Assembly (NCBI RefSeq): GCF_946478955.1
Contig: NZ_CAMLDL010000004.1
Location: 1 to 64,000 of the forward strand
Direction: 5' to 3'
Length of the DNA: 64,000 bases
Source of the DNA: an uncultured Sphingomonas sp.
GTDB taxonomy: Bacteria > Pseudomonadota > Alphaproteobacteria > Sphingomonadales > Sphingomonadaceae
The notes under the pieces were generated by a model. It had not been told where the DNA came from and ran no database searches. It saw only the letters and a program-made list of their open reading frames with translations. Below, one piece after another: positions 33,641 to 41,896 of this stretch. A program made the translations under genes and the position numbers. Each line of letters begins with the position of its first letter. The stretch's first letter is position 1.

Positions 33641-34251
33641 CCGCGCAGGCGCGCCGATAGGCGGCCGAGGCGGCGGGCGATGGTCAGGGCGGTGCCGACG
33701 ATGATCACGCCCAATCCCCAGACAAGCGCGCCGAACCAGAAGAAAGACGCGACCAGTGTTACGGTCAGAACAAACATCCGGTGCGGCTTGGCCTGCGGGC
33801 CAATGAAATCCTGATCAAATCCCATCGAACCGCCGAGCAAGCGGACATAGGCGCAGATCGCGGCAAGTAGCGCGGCCGTCCATCCAAGCCACGCGAAGCC
33901 CGACGCATAACCCGCGGCGACGAGGAATAGGCTATCTTCCACGCGATCGGGAAATTCGTTCCAGATCGCGCCGGTCGGACCGCCCTTTCCGCCTTCGACC
34001 GCGACCATGCCGTCGAGCATGTTGGCCATCAGGCGAAGCTGGATCGCTGCCGCGCCAACGAGGAAAAGATAGGGAAAGCGCGGGCCACTGATAATCGCCC
34101 ATGCTCCCAGTGCGGCGACCAATATGCCAAGGAAGCTGATAAGGTTTGGACCGAGGCCGATGGCAATCGCCCCTTTGGCCGCCGTCGCCGCCCAGCTGGT
34201 AGAGCGCGCCTTTAGTGGCCGGCGATTTGTTACTGACGCGGACTTGCCCAT
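33637..34251 (-). CDS. CDP-alcohol phosphatidyltransferase family protein with variant active site
   Basis: 204 aa, about five to six membrane segments. The family motif D-x2-DG-x2-AR-x8-G-x3-D-x3-D is recognisable as NMLDGMVAV...G94...N98...D102: Asn77 and Asn98 stand where the first and third Asp are usual, and Val replaces the Arg, while Asp80 and Asp102 remain. It would be expected to join a CDP-diacylglycerol to an alcohol, but the changes suggest a divergent subfamily. ATG 34251 follows GGGGGAAAG. First gene of the lipid module, divergent from the dnaJ-like gene. Confidence 0.82.
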   Translation of the reverse strand: MGKSASVTNRRPLKARSTSWAATAAKGAIAIGLGPNLISFLGILVAALGAWAIISGPRFPYLFLVGAAAIQLRLMANMLDGMVAVEGGKGGPTGAIWNEFPDRVEDSLFLVAAGYASGFAWLGWTAALLAAICAYVRLLGGSMGFDQDFIGPQAKPHRMFVLTVTLVASFFWFGALVWGLGVIIVGTALTIARRLGRLSARLRG

Positions 34252-34337
34252 CACTTTCCCCCTGTGGTTCAAAGTGTGCCATTAGAGTAGCGAGTTTCAA
34301 GCGCTTTTCCTGACGCCGCCTTGACGGAGAGGCCGAA

Positions 34338-35336
34338 GTGACGGCAACGGGGATTGCAAGGCAAAGAGGTAGAACAGACTTGGATCTTTACCAGCAACTG
34401 GGCGTAAAACGCGATGCGACCGAGGCCGAGATCAAGAAGGCATATCGCAGCCTTGCAAAACAGCTGCACCCTGATCGCAACAAGGACAATCCCCAGGCGG
34501 CGGAACGTTTTTCCAAGGTGACGCAGGCGTACGACCTGCTGACCGACAAGGAAAAGCGGGCGCAATATGACCGCGGCGAGATTGATGACGACGGCAATCC
34601 CAAGATGCCGTTTGGCGCCGGGTACGGCGGCGGCCATCCCGGCGGTGGGTATGGCGGCGGCTATGGTGGCGGCCGCAGTGGTGGATTTGAAGGATTCCAG
34701 GATGGCGGCTTTGGCGGTGAGACCGCCGACCTGTCCGACCTTTTTGAGGGCCTGTTTGGCGGCGGCGGCGCTGCCCGGCGCGGCGGGAGCAGCGGTTTTG
34801 GGCGTCGCGCCCCGGCGAAGGGCGCGGATGTGGCGTATCGCCTGTTAGTGCCTTTTGTTGATGCGGCCCTGATGAAGGAACAGCGGGTAACGCTGGCCGA
34901 TGGCAAGACCATTGATCTGAAATTACCCAAAGGCGTCGAGGACGGAACCAAGATCCGGTTGGCCGGAAAAGGTCAGGAAGGGCCCGGCGGTAACGGTGAT
35001 GCGATTGTCACCATCGAATTGGGCGGTCACCCCTTTTACAAGCGCGATGGCACCACTATCCGGCTAACACTGCCTATAACGTTGAAGGAAGCGGTACTGG
35101 GCGGCAAAGTGAAAGTGCCGACGCCCGACGGCCCGGTGATGCTGACCGTTCCCAAGGGATCGAGCAGCGGCAAGCTGCTGCGGATCAAGGGGCGCGGATT
35201 TACCGGCAAAAATGGTCAGCGCGGCGACGAAATTGTCGAGCTGGCAGTGGATATTCCGGCCGATGACGCAGAATTGCGGACATTCGCCGAAGGCTGGCAA
35301 GGCGGAGGAAACCCACGCGCGTCCATGGGTGTTTGA
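34338..35336 (+). CDS. DnaJ-family co-chaperone (CbpA/DjlA-type without zinc finger)
   Basis: Up to 332 aa. J domain with HPD (LHPDRNKD), a Gly-rich linker with GGGYGGG repeats, then the two C-terminal substrate domains (VAYRLLVPFVDAAL to LAVDIPADD). The CxxCxGxG zinc repeats of DnaJ are missing, so it is a CbpA-like Hsp40. The start is unclear: GTG 34338 with GGAGAGG, or TTG 34380 with GAGG which gives the usual MDLYQQLGV. First gene of an operon with yihY and fabI. Confidence 0.9.
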   Translation: MTATGIARQRGRTDLDLYQQLGVKRDATEAEIKKAYRSLAKQLHPDRNKDNPQAAERFSKVTQAYDLLTDKEKRAQYDRGEIDDDGNPKMPFGAGYGGGHPGGGYGGGYGGGRSGGFEGFQDGGFGGETADLSDLFEGLFGGGGAARRGGSSGFGRRAPAKGADVAYRLLVPFVDAALMKEQRVTLADGKTIDLKLPKGVEDGTKIRLAGKGQEGPGGNGDAIVTIELGGHPFYKRDGTTIRLTLPITLKEAVLGGKVKVPTPDGPVMLTVPKGSSSGKLLRIKGRGFTGKNGQRGDEIVELAVDIPADDAELRTFAEGWQGGGNPRASMGV

Positions 35337-35342
35337 CGCACA

Positions 35343-36359
35343 ATGGAAGAAGTCCACGCCCTATCGCCGGAGGCCAGGCGAAAGCGCGCCGCCAGCCGCG
35401 CGGCGAGACTGGGTGACGATGCTGTAAAACGGCTTCGCCGAGGACCAGGCGCTTGGGAGGTTATCAAGCGCGTCGCCACCGGCGTGTACAATGACGGCTT
35501 CATCCATGCGGGCAACCTTGCCTATCTGGCACTGCTCGCCCTGTTCCCGTTCATCATTTTGGCGGCCGCCATCGCCCATCTGACGGGCCAGGATGCGGAT
35601 ACACAGCGGACCGTAACTGCCATCCTGTCGCGATTGCCGCATGAAATCCGTAACGTCCTGCGCGATCCTATTCAGCAGGTGCTGGACGTTCGTACCGGGC
35701 CTTTGCTGTGGTTTGGCGGGCTGGTTGGTCTGTGGACATCGGCCAGCTTCATCGAAACCATCCGCGATATTTTGAGGCGCGCCTATGGTGTCCATTATTC
35801 CAAAAGCTTCTGGCAATATCGGCTGGGTTCGATTGCGGTCATTCTGGGATCGGTCATCCTGCTCCTGATTGCCTTCGGGCTGACCGTGCTGCTTACGTCA
35901 GTTCATCAGATCGTTGTTGACCGGCTGCCCTTTTCCAACGGACTGGCCGGACGGCTCGGTTTGTATCGTGTCGTTCCGGCTATCACCCTGTTCTTTACAT
36001 TCTACGTCCTGTTTTTTGCCCTGACGCCTGCCAGGTACCGGACGTTGAAGAGCCGCAAATGGCCCGGCGCGCTGTTCGTTACTGCCTGGTGGCTGATTAC
36101 GGTCGAGTTGTTGCCGCGCGCCATCCGGGCGTTTGGCGGTTATGCCCTGACCTATGGCAGCCTCGCCGGTGTTATGGTCACCCTATTATTCTTTTTCATC
36201 ATCGGCCTGGGCGTTGTCACTGGTGCGGAACTGAATGCAGCACTAGCCGACACGGGCCCAAGGGCGCTAAAGGGCGAGCATTATGAGGGGCCATACGAAG
36301 ACCAGCTTGAGGTCGATGAACCGGCGCCTGACGAACGAATTGTAGAAGATAAGGGGTAA
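35343..36359 (+). CDS. YihY/BrkB family inner-membrane protein
   Basis: 338 aa, six membrane segments. Typical phrases are GNLAYLALLALFPFIILAAAIAHL, GLWTSASFIETIRDILRRAYGV and LPRAIRAFGGYALTYGSLAGVMVTLLFFFIIGLGVVTGAELNAAL. Once annotated as RNase BN, an activity now assigned to another protein; the role is unknown. A hydrophilic acidic C-terminal tail follows. It lies 6 bases after the dnaJ-like gene and 3 bases before fabI. Confidence 0.92.
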   Translation: MEEVHALSPEARRKRAASRAARLGDDAVKRLRRGPGAWEVIKRVATGVYNDGFIHAGNLAYLALLALFPFIILAAAIAHLTGQDADTQRTVTAILSRLPHEIRNVLRDPIQQVLDVRTGPLLWFGGLVGLWTSASFIETIRDILRRAYGVHYSKSFWQYRLGSIAVILGSVILLLIAFGLTVLLTSVHQIVVDRLPFSNGLAGRLGLYRVVPAITLFFTFYVLFFALTPARYRTLKSRKWPGALFVTAWWLITVELLPRAIRAFGGYALTYGSLAGVMVTLLFFFIIGLGVVTGAELNAALADTGPRALKGEHYEGPYEDQLEVDEPAPDERIVEDKG

Positions 36360-36362
36360 TCG

Positions 36363-37166
36363 ATGAGCGGCTTGATGGCGGGGAAAAGGGGCCTGATCAT
36401 GGGCCTTGCCAACGACAAATCGCTGGCGTGGGGCATTTCCAAATTACTCGCTGACCAAGGCGCGGAACTAGCCTTCAGTTACCAGGGTGAGGCGTTGGAA
36501 AAGCGCGTGCGCCCGCTTGCCGCCGAGCTTGGCAGCGACTTCCTCATCGAATGCGATGTGTCGGACATGGCAAAGCTCGACGAGGCGTTCGACACGCTCA
36601 AGGCGAAGTGGCCAACGATCGATTTCGTGGTCCACGCAATCGGCTTTTCCGACAAGAATGAGCTTCGCGGCGGCTATGTCGACACCAGCCTCGATAATTT
36701 CCTGATGACCATGAACATTTCGGTCTACAGCTTTGTCGCCATTGCGCAGCGGGCGCGTCCGATGATGTCCGAAGGCGGGGCATTGCTGACGCTGTCCTAT
36801 TACGGCGCAGAGAAGGTCATTCCCCATTACAATGTCATGGGCGTTGCCAAATCGGCGCTGGAAACCAGCGTCAAATATCTCGCCGCTGATCTTGGCCCCG
36901 AAGGCATCCGAGTCAACGCGATCAGCGCCGGGCCGATCAAGACGCTGGCCGCCAGCGGCATTGGCGATTTCCGCTACATTATGAAGTGGAACGAATATAA
37001 CGCCCCTCTGCGCCGCAACGTGACCATCGAAGATGTCGGCGGCGCGGGCCTGTACCTGCTGAGCGAGCTATCGAGCGGCGTAACTGGCGAAATCCACCAC
37101 GTCGACGCAGGATACAATGTCGTCGGCATGAAGGCCGAAGACGCACCGGACATCTCGGTCGCGTAA
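36363..37166 (+). CDS. fabI: enoyl-[acyl-carrier-protein] reductase FabI
   Basis: 267 aa. Last reduction of each fatty-acid elongation cycle, NADH dependent. The SDR-type site has Tyr146, Tyr156 and Lys163 (SYYGAEKVIPHYNVMGVAK), the same numbering as E. coli FabI, and GLANDKSLAWGIS for the cofactor. Target of triclosan-type inhibitors. It is the third gene of the dnaJ-yihY-fabI operon. aroC, often next to fabI in this class, is not downstream here. Confidence 0.96.
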   Translation: MSGLMAGKRGLIMGLANDKSLAWGISKLLADQGAELAFSYQGEALEKRVRPLAAELGSDFLIECDVSDMAKLDEAFDTLKAKWPTIDFVVHAIGFSDKNELRGGYVDTSLDNFLMTMNISVYSFVAIAQRARPMMSEGGALLTLSYYGAEKVIPHYNVMGVAKSALETSVKYLAADLGPEGIRVNAISAGPIKTLAASGIGDFRYIMKWNEYNAPLRRNVTIEDVGGAGLYLLSELSSGVTGEIHHVDAGYNVVGMKAEDAPDISVA

Positions 37167-37508
37167 ATTCTCATGGTTGGTTGATGCGGCCAAATGCCGA
37201 GAGTCCCTCTCCCCGGCAGTCGTCGCGGAGTTGCACGCTCTCGAAGAGTCGCGCCCATTACCCCACCCAGATATTCAGGTCGCCTCATTGTCCAAGATGA
37301 CGATGATACGGTAGCCAGGCGCGTCTACCGGCGCAGTCCCTGAAGCGCCGCCCTGACGCGCGGTAGCGAGCGTTGGCAGAGCTAAGTTTGATCGCAGTGA
37401 TAATGTCGTGGGCAAGCGCCCCTCATCGCGCGCATTGTTTCGCAAGACTTGTCCGCGCCCATGGCCGCGCTGATATGTCGGAACAATAATTTTTGGTGGG
37501 ACGATTCG
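37167..37508. other. intergenic region without a clear gene
   Basis: 342 bases between fabI and the amidinohydrolase gene. No tRNA, strong hairpin or long frame is seen. A minus-strand frame from TTG 37415 to a stop at 37275 (46 codons) ends in VDAPGYRIIVILDNEAT, which looks protein-like, but there is no ribosome binding site and no family match, so it is at best a remnant. Confidence 0.5.
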
Positions 37509-38291
37509 ATGGGCATATTCGATTTTGATCGCGCGATTGTGCGCCGGCCATCATGTGAGGTTGTAAATGGCCTTCGCGCCGGTGATCATGACGGCCCCAG
37601 TTTTGAAGGCGTCAGCCGCGAGCATGACGCCTATGTAAGTGCGCTTCAGCTGGCGGGCCTGCAGGTCACGACATTGGCGCCGGCGCCCGAGTTTCCAGAT
37701 TCGATCTTCGTGGAAGACCCGGCTCTTGTATTTAGCGAAGGTGCAATCCTTTTGCGGCCGGGCGCATCGAGCAGGATGGGGGAGCCGGATCTACTCGCGC
37801 CAACGCTCCGCGATACCTTTGGCGTGGTGCTGCAAGTATCGGAAGGTCGTGTCGATGGGGGCGACATCATGGTAACGCCTGACAAGGTCATCATTGGCCT
37901 GTCCGATCGCACCGACGAACAGGGCGCGCGGTCGCTCATGCGGCAGCTCGCGGCGCTGGGCCATCGCGGCGAGATGGCGCAAACGCCGGCTGGAACGCTC
38001 CATTTTAAATCCGCCTCGTCGCTGGTTGACGAAGAAACGGTCCTCGCTACCGACACGCTCGCTGCGTCCGGCATTTTCGACGGCCTTCGCGTCCTCCGCG
38101 TGCCCGAAGACGAACCGGGCGGCGCCAACGCGCTGCGCCTTAACGACCTGGTCCTTGCCGGTACACCTTATCCGCGAACGCTGGACATTTTGGCCCGCCA
38201 CGGGCTCAATCTGATATCGCTCGACGTGACTGAAATCGCCAAAATCGACGCAGGCTTAAGCTGCATGTCGCTGCGCTGGCAAAGCAGGTGA
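37509..38291 (+). CDS. dimethylarginine dimethylaminohydrolase-like (amidinotransferase superfamily)
   Basis: 260 aa. DDAH converts methylated arginines to citrulline. The catalytic Cys is near the end in LSCMSLR (about residue 252), His in GTLHFKSA, and the Asp/Glu pair in PDSIFVEDPALVF; RVDGGDIMV is the usual guanidine-binding loop. ATG 37509 gives the standard MGIFDFDRAIVRRPS start. Single gene; it might use methylarginine or a related guanidino compound. Confidence 0.92.
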   Translation: MGIFDFDRAIVRRPSCEVVNGLRAGDHDGPSFEGVSREHDAYVSALQLAGLQVTTLAPAPEFPDSIFVEDPALVFSEGAILLRPGASSRMGEPDLLAPTLRDTFGVVLQVSEGRVDGGDIMVTPDKVIIGLSDRTDEQGARSLMRQLAALGHRGEMAQTPAGTLHFKSASSLVDEETVLATDTLAASGIFDGLRVLRVPEDEPGGANALRLNDLVLAGTPYPRTLDILARHGLNLISLDVTEIAKIDAGLSCMSLRWQSR

Positions 38292-38405
38292 CGCGGGTCG
38301 CCTAAGGCGGCAAAACGGTCACGGAACCACGTCGCGATGCTTGTACCTTCCGGTAGGTTTGGGGCAGGGACATGCAGGTGATGGGTTGAAAGCGGTCGTA
38401 ATATG

Positions 38406-38423
38406 CCCCGGCCTGCGCCGGGG
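38406..38423. repeat. CCCCGGC hairpin
   Basis: CCCCGGC and GCCGGGG pair around a CTGC loop in the 255-base gap between the amidinohydrolase and the convergent J-domain gene. There is no T-run; it resembles a dispersed GC-rich repeat or a weak terminator. Confidence 0.45.
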
Positions 38424-38546
38424 AACCGTGCTCAGATCACGTCCGCAAGGGCTCTTTTGCCACTGGTTGCAATGTTACTACCCTGGTCGATGCAGCGGCG
38501 AGGGAGACAGGGCTGGCGCGGCTCCGGGTAAATTGCGGAAATCCTC

Positions 38547-39122
38547 CTATTCCCCGGCATCATCCCGGCGCGCGAGGAGCAATTTCTCTGCTTTTGCCGT
38601 CTTCGACATTGAGATGACGTGGTCGATGCCTTGTATGGTGATGGCAAGCGTGCCCTGTTCGGTAAGGACGATGTAGCCCTTTTCCTTGAGATACCATTTG
38701 TGGAATTCGAAATGCTCGTCGGAGCATTGCAACAGGTTCTGCAGATAGAAACCGACGACGCCCGCATCCTGCGCATTCTCGCGGCGTTTCTGGTAGAGAT
38801 ACATCAGGATTCTGGCGTGGTCGTCGGCATCGTCGAGCGCACCGCTGTCGTCCGCTGCGGCGCCATCTATTCCGACACGTTTACCGAGATCGCCGCCATT
38901 GCGAACGTATATCTTGTCATAGGCGATACGTTGTTCCGGATCGCGAAGGATTCGATAGGCTTCGTTGACCTCGTGAAAGCGCCCGGTGTCGGACGTATCG
39001 GGACGATCCGGATGATAAAGCTTTGCAAAATGATGGAACGCGGCCTCCAGCATTTTCGCATCGCAACTGGGTGTCACCTGAAGCACATCGTAGTAATCGA
39101 TGAATGGTTCATCATCCGACAT
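38547..39122 (-). CDS. J-domain protein with C-terminal extension
   Basis: 191 aa. A J domain occupies residues 8-75 with the HPD tripeptide (KLYHPDRPD). After an acidic linker, a C-terminal segment (FYLQNLLQCSDEHFEFHKWYLKEKGYIVLTEQGTLAITIQGIDHVIS) has the spacing of a winged-helix or DUF-type domain. It could recruit DnaK to a specific partner. ATG 39122 is preceded by GGTGGGG. Stands alone on the minus strand. Confidence 0.82.
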   Translation of the reverse strand: MSDDEPFIDYYDVLQVTPSCDAKMLEAAFHHFAKLYHPDRPDTSDTGRFHEVNEAYRILRDPEQRIAYDKIYVRNGGDLGKRVGIDGAAADDSGALDDADDHARILMYLYQKRRENAQDAGVVGFYLQNLLQCSDEHFEFHKWYLKEKGYIVLTEQGTLAITIQGIDHVISMSKTAKAEKLLLARRDDAGE

Positions 39123-39203
39123 CACGGCCCCACCATATCGTTGCAATATTGGGCTGGAATAACCGAAGTCGTGCCGCACGGCGATGCCTAATTCACCGTG
39201 AGA

Positions 39204-40373
39204 TTAACCGCCAAACCAGCCCTTTGGCGGATCCAGCTGGATCGCCGCGCCGGCGGGCGTGTCGACGACATGACCTGCGAAACCTTTTGACATCGGGCGG
39301 GCGGCGATGGTGTCCATGATCGTCTTGGCCGCATCCGCCGAAACGCCCGAAGGCTTGAAGCCCATTATCTTGTTGTCGGCCGTGATGGGATACATGCGAA
39401 CAATCGGCGGCGTTTTGGGATCACTGCCAAAGCTGAGCCCGATCACACCACCATAAGGCAGAATGCCAGGAAATTCCGCATAACGACCAGGCGCACCAAA
39501 GGCGAAGTTACCGATGCAATAGAATATCCACCGGCCGTTATACCGCTCAATCTCCTGCAACGTGTGGCCATGTTGACCGATCACCATGTCGGCACCGGCC
39601 GCGATCATCCGGCGACCTAGCGGAACCTGCCTTTCATTGGCCCAGGAATAATTCATTCCCCAATGCGGAAAGGCGATGATGAAGATGTCCGGATACTCAC
39701 GGCGAAGCTGTGCGACCTGTTGCCTAAATCGGGTGATGTTGATGGGATTGCTGCCCGACTCCGTCTTACTGGCGTAATATTTGTAGAGGTCACGATAATT
39801 GCTGCGGACCTGAAACAGACCGATAACCGCAATTTTGCGCGATCCGCCGCCGGGAAGGGGCACGGTCATGACCAATGGGCGCTCCGCCTCATCAATATTA
39901 TTGCCCGCGCCAAAATAGGCGATAGGGCGGCCGCGCAGCGCAGCAAATGTATTTGCCAGACCAGGTCGCCCCTGATCGAGCGTGTGGTTATTGGCGAGGT
40001 TGATCGCATCAATGCCGGCCCGCTCAAGCGCGGCGACAGACTTGGTCGGATCCGACCAATGGACAAACTCACGGGCGAGGGGCTTGTCGGCGACCTCTCG
40101 GCTCAGAGGGCCTTCGAAATTGACGACTGTATATCGACTATTCTTGATGATCGGCAGGAGGCCGTTAAACTCATCCACATAGCGCTGTTGATCGCTTAAT
40201 TTACCCGCGACGCCATAGGGCGCAATTGCCGCATAGCTTTCGCCGAAGAAGGTATCACCACCCAAGGTGATCGCGGTGCCCTTCTCATAGGCATGGTCAG
40301 GCTGCGGCGGGCGTTGGCACGACGCAGCGGCCAGGGCGGCAAGGCAAAGTAGGACGGTGCGAAACTGGCGCAT
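39204..40373 (-). CDS. CapA family lipoprotein (PGA_cap metallophosphatase-like)
   Basis: 389 aa. Lipobox AAASC with Cys19. The domain is PGA_cap: ITLGGDTFFGE, VVNFEGPLS, INLANNHTLDQGRPGL, IIAFPHWGMNYSW, VIGQHGHTLQEIERYNGRWIFYCIGNFAF. These residues form a calcineurin-like metal site. CapA proteins take part in poly-gamma-glutamate export in Bacillus; in Proteobacteria lacking capB/capC the role is unknown, and no cap genes are nearby. Confidence 0.9.
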   Translation of the reverse strand: MRQFRTVLLCLAALAAASCQRPPQPDHAYEKGTAITLGGDTFFGESYAAIAPYGVAGKLSDQQRYVDEFNGLLPIIKNSRYTVVNFEGPLSREVADKPLAREFVHWSDPTKSVAALERAGIDAINLANNHTLDQGRPGLANTFAALRGRPIAYFGAGNNIDEAERPLVMTVPLPGGGSRKIAVIGLFQVRSNYRDLYKYYASKTESGSNPINITRFRQQVAQLRREYPDIFIIAFPHWGMNYSWANERQVPLGRRMIAAGADMVIGQHGHTLQEIERYNGRWIFYCIGNFAFGAPGRYAEFPGILPYGGVIGLSFGSDPKTPPIVRMYPITADNKIMGFKPSGVSADAAKTIMDTIAARPMSKGFAGHVVDTPAGAAIQLDPPKGWFGG

Positions 40374-40418
40374 GATCGCGCCTATAGAGCGCAAATGTTT
40401 AGAATTCCGCAATCGGCC

Positions 40419-41393
40419 CTATTGCGGAACTTCGACATGGCCGCCGAAGCCAAAGCGCATGGCGGACAGCAGTTGATCGGCGTAGCTTTCGTCCACCCGG
40501 CTGCGATAGCGGGCGAACAGCGAGGCAGCGAGTACGTCGACGGGCACGGCCTCTTCCATCGCCGCGTCGATGGTCCAACGACCTTCGCCGCTATCGGCCA
40601 CCCGGCCGGAGAATTTCGACAGCGACGGATCTTCGGCAAGTGCGATGGAGATAAGGTCGAGAAGCCACGATGAAATGACGCTGCCGCGCCGCCACACTTC
40701 GGCGATGTCCGACAGATTGAGGTCATAGGTAACGTCGAGGTCTTTCTTCGACCGTTGCTTCAGCACATCGAAGCCTTCTGCATAGGCTTGCATCAACCCA
40801 TATTCGATGCCGTTGTGGACCATCTTGGTGAAATGACCGGACCCGGCCGGTCCGCAATGGACATAGCCATATTCCGCCTTCCAGTGACCATCGCCGTTCG
40901 TCCGGCGGGTTCGTTCGACGGTTCCCATGCCCGGTGCCAATGTCTGAAAGATAGGGTCCAGATAATTGACCTGTTCATCGGGGCCGCCGATCATCAGGCA
41001 ATAACCGCGTTCGCGGCCCCACACGCCGCCGGACACGCCAACGTCGACAAAGTGAATGCCGCGCTCTGCGAGATATTTTGCCCGTTCGATGTCATGCTTC
41101 CAGAAGCTGTTTCCGCCGTCGACGACGATGTCGCCTGCGTCGGCGATTTCGGACACCTCACGCATCACCTTTTCGGTGATTTCACCTGCGGGCAGCATGA
41201 ACCAGAAAATGCCGGGCTTATTGAGCCGTTCCGCGGCTTCGCGGAGCGATGTCGCTGGAATACAGCCATATTGCTCCAGCGTGTAAACGGCCTCGGCATT
41301 CGTGTCATAGACCACGACTTCGTGGCCAGCATCGACCAGACGGCGCGCCATGTTGTCGCCCATTCGTCCCAGACCGATCATCATCAGCTTCAT
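40419..41393 (-). CDS. gnd: decarboxylating 6-phosphogluconate dehydrogenase (short YqeC/GntZ type)
   Basis: 324 aa. Rossmann motif [18 protein letters not shown]-like [22 protein letters not shown], Lys/Asn site [25 protein letters not shown]. The short form (about 300-330 aa) is the YqeC-like class, often NAD dependent. Converts 6-phosphogluconate to ribulose-5-phosphate and CO2. ATG 41393 has AGGAGAAG before it. Other pentose phosphate genes are not nearby. Confidence 0.92.
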   Translation of the reverse strand: MKLMMIGLGRMGDNMARRLVDAGHEVVVYDTNAEAVYTLEQYGCIPATSLREAAERLNKPGIFWFMLPAGEITEKVMREVSEIADAGDIVVDGGNSFWKHDIERAKYLAERGIHFVDVGVSGGVWGRERGYCLMIGGPDEQVNYLDPIFQTLAPGMGTVERTRRTNGDGHWKAEYGYVHCGPAGSGHFTKMVHNGIEYGLMQAYAEGFDVLKQRSKKDLDVTYDLNLSDIAEVWRRGSVISSWLLDLISIALAEDPSLSKFSGRVADSGEGRWTIDAAMEEAVPVDVLAASLFARYRSRVDESYADQLLSAMRFGFGGHVEVPQ

Positions 41394-41435
41394 GCATCTT
41401 CTCCTGTCGCGCCAAGGCAAGGGCGCATCATAACC

Positions 41436-41864
41436 TTAATGACGCGCGAAGACCGACTGGGTGCCGTCGGCGCGAAAGATGATGGTGTTATAGGTCTGCT
41501 TGCGCCCGCCCTGCTCCATTCCCGGCGACCCCATCGGCATACCGGCGACGGCAATGCCCTTTGCTTTTGGCTTGGCCGCCAGCAGCTTCTTGATATCCGC
41601 GGCGGGAACATGGCCTTCCACAACATAGCCATTGACCAACGCCGTATGGCAGCTGGTGAGATTTTCAGGGACGCCGGCTTTGGCCTTGGCGGTCATAATG
41701 TCATCGGTGTTAATGATCTTCACCGAAAATCCGGCCGCCTGCACATGTTTCACCCATTCGCTGCAACAGCCGCAGCTTGCGGATTTCACGACCGTCATAT
41801 TGGCGGCGTGGGCGGCGGTGGTGAACAACATCAGGCCAATGGCCAGCATCAGGCGTTTTTTCAT
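41436..41864 (-). CDS. DUF411 periplasmic metal-binding protein
   Basis: 142 aa. Signal peptide MKKRLMLAIGLMLFTTAAHA then a DUF411 domain: VVKSASCGCCSEWVKHVQAAGF with a C-x-C-C motif, LTSCHTALVNGYVVEGHVPAADI and GIAVAGMPMGSPGME. Family members are linked to copper and other metal handling. GGAGG precedes ATG 41864. Thirty bases after the ispB-like gene on the same strand. Confidence 0.92.
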   Translation of the reverse strand: MKKRLMLAIGLMLFTTAAHAANMTVVKSASCGCCSEWVKHVQAAGFSVKIINTDDIMTAKAKAGVPENLTSCHTALVNGYVVEGHVPAADIKKLLAAKPKAKGIAVAGMPMGSPGMEQGGRKQTYNTIIFRADGTQSVFARH

Positions 41865-41896
41865 CGGTGCGAATCCTCCACAGGCCGAAGCAAGAT

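Noticed and set aside
34640..34720. Gly-rich GGGYGGG repeats as a possible tandem-repeat element
   Set aside because: They are the normal flexible G/F-rich linker of the DnaJ-family protein and stay in frame.
36000..36200. Ribonuclease BN activity for the YihY protein
   Set aside because: That name came from an old misassignment; no nuclease motif is present.
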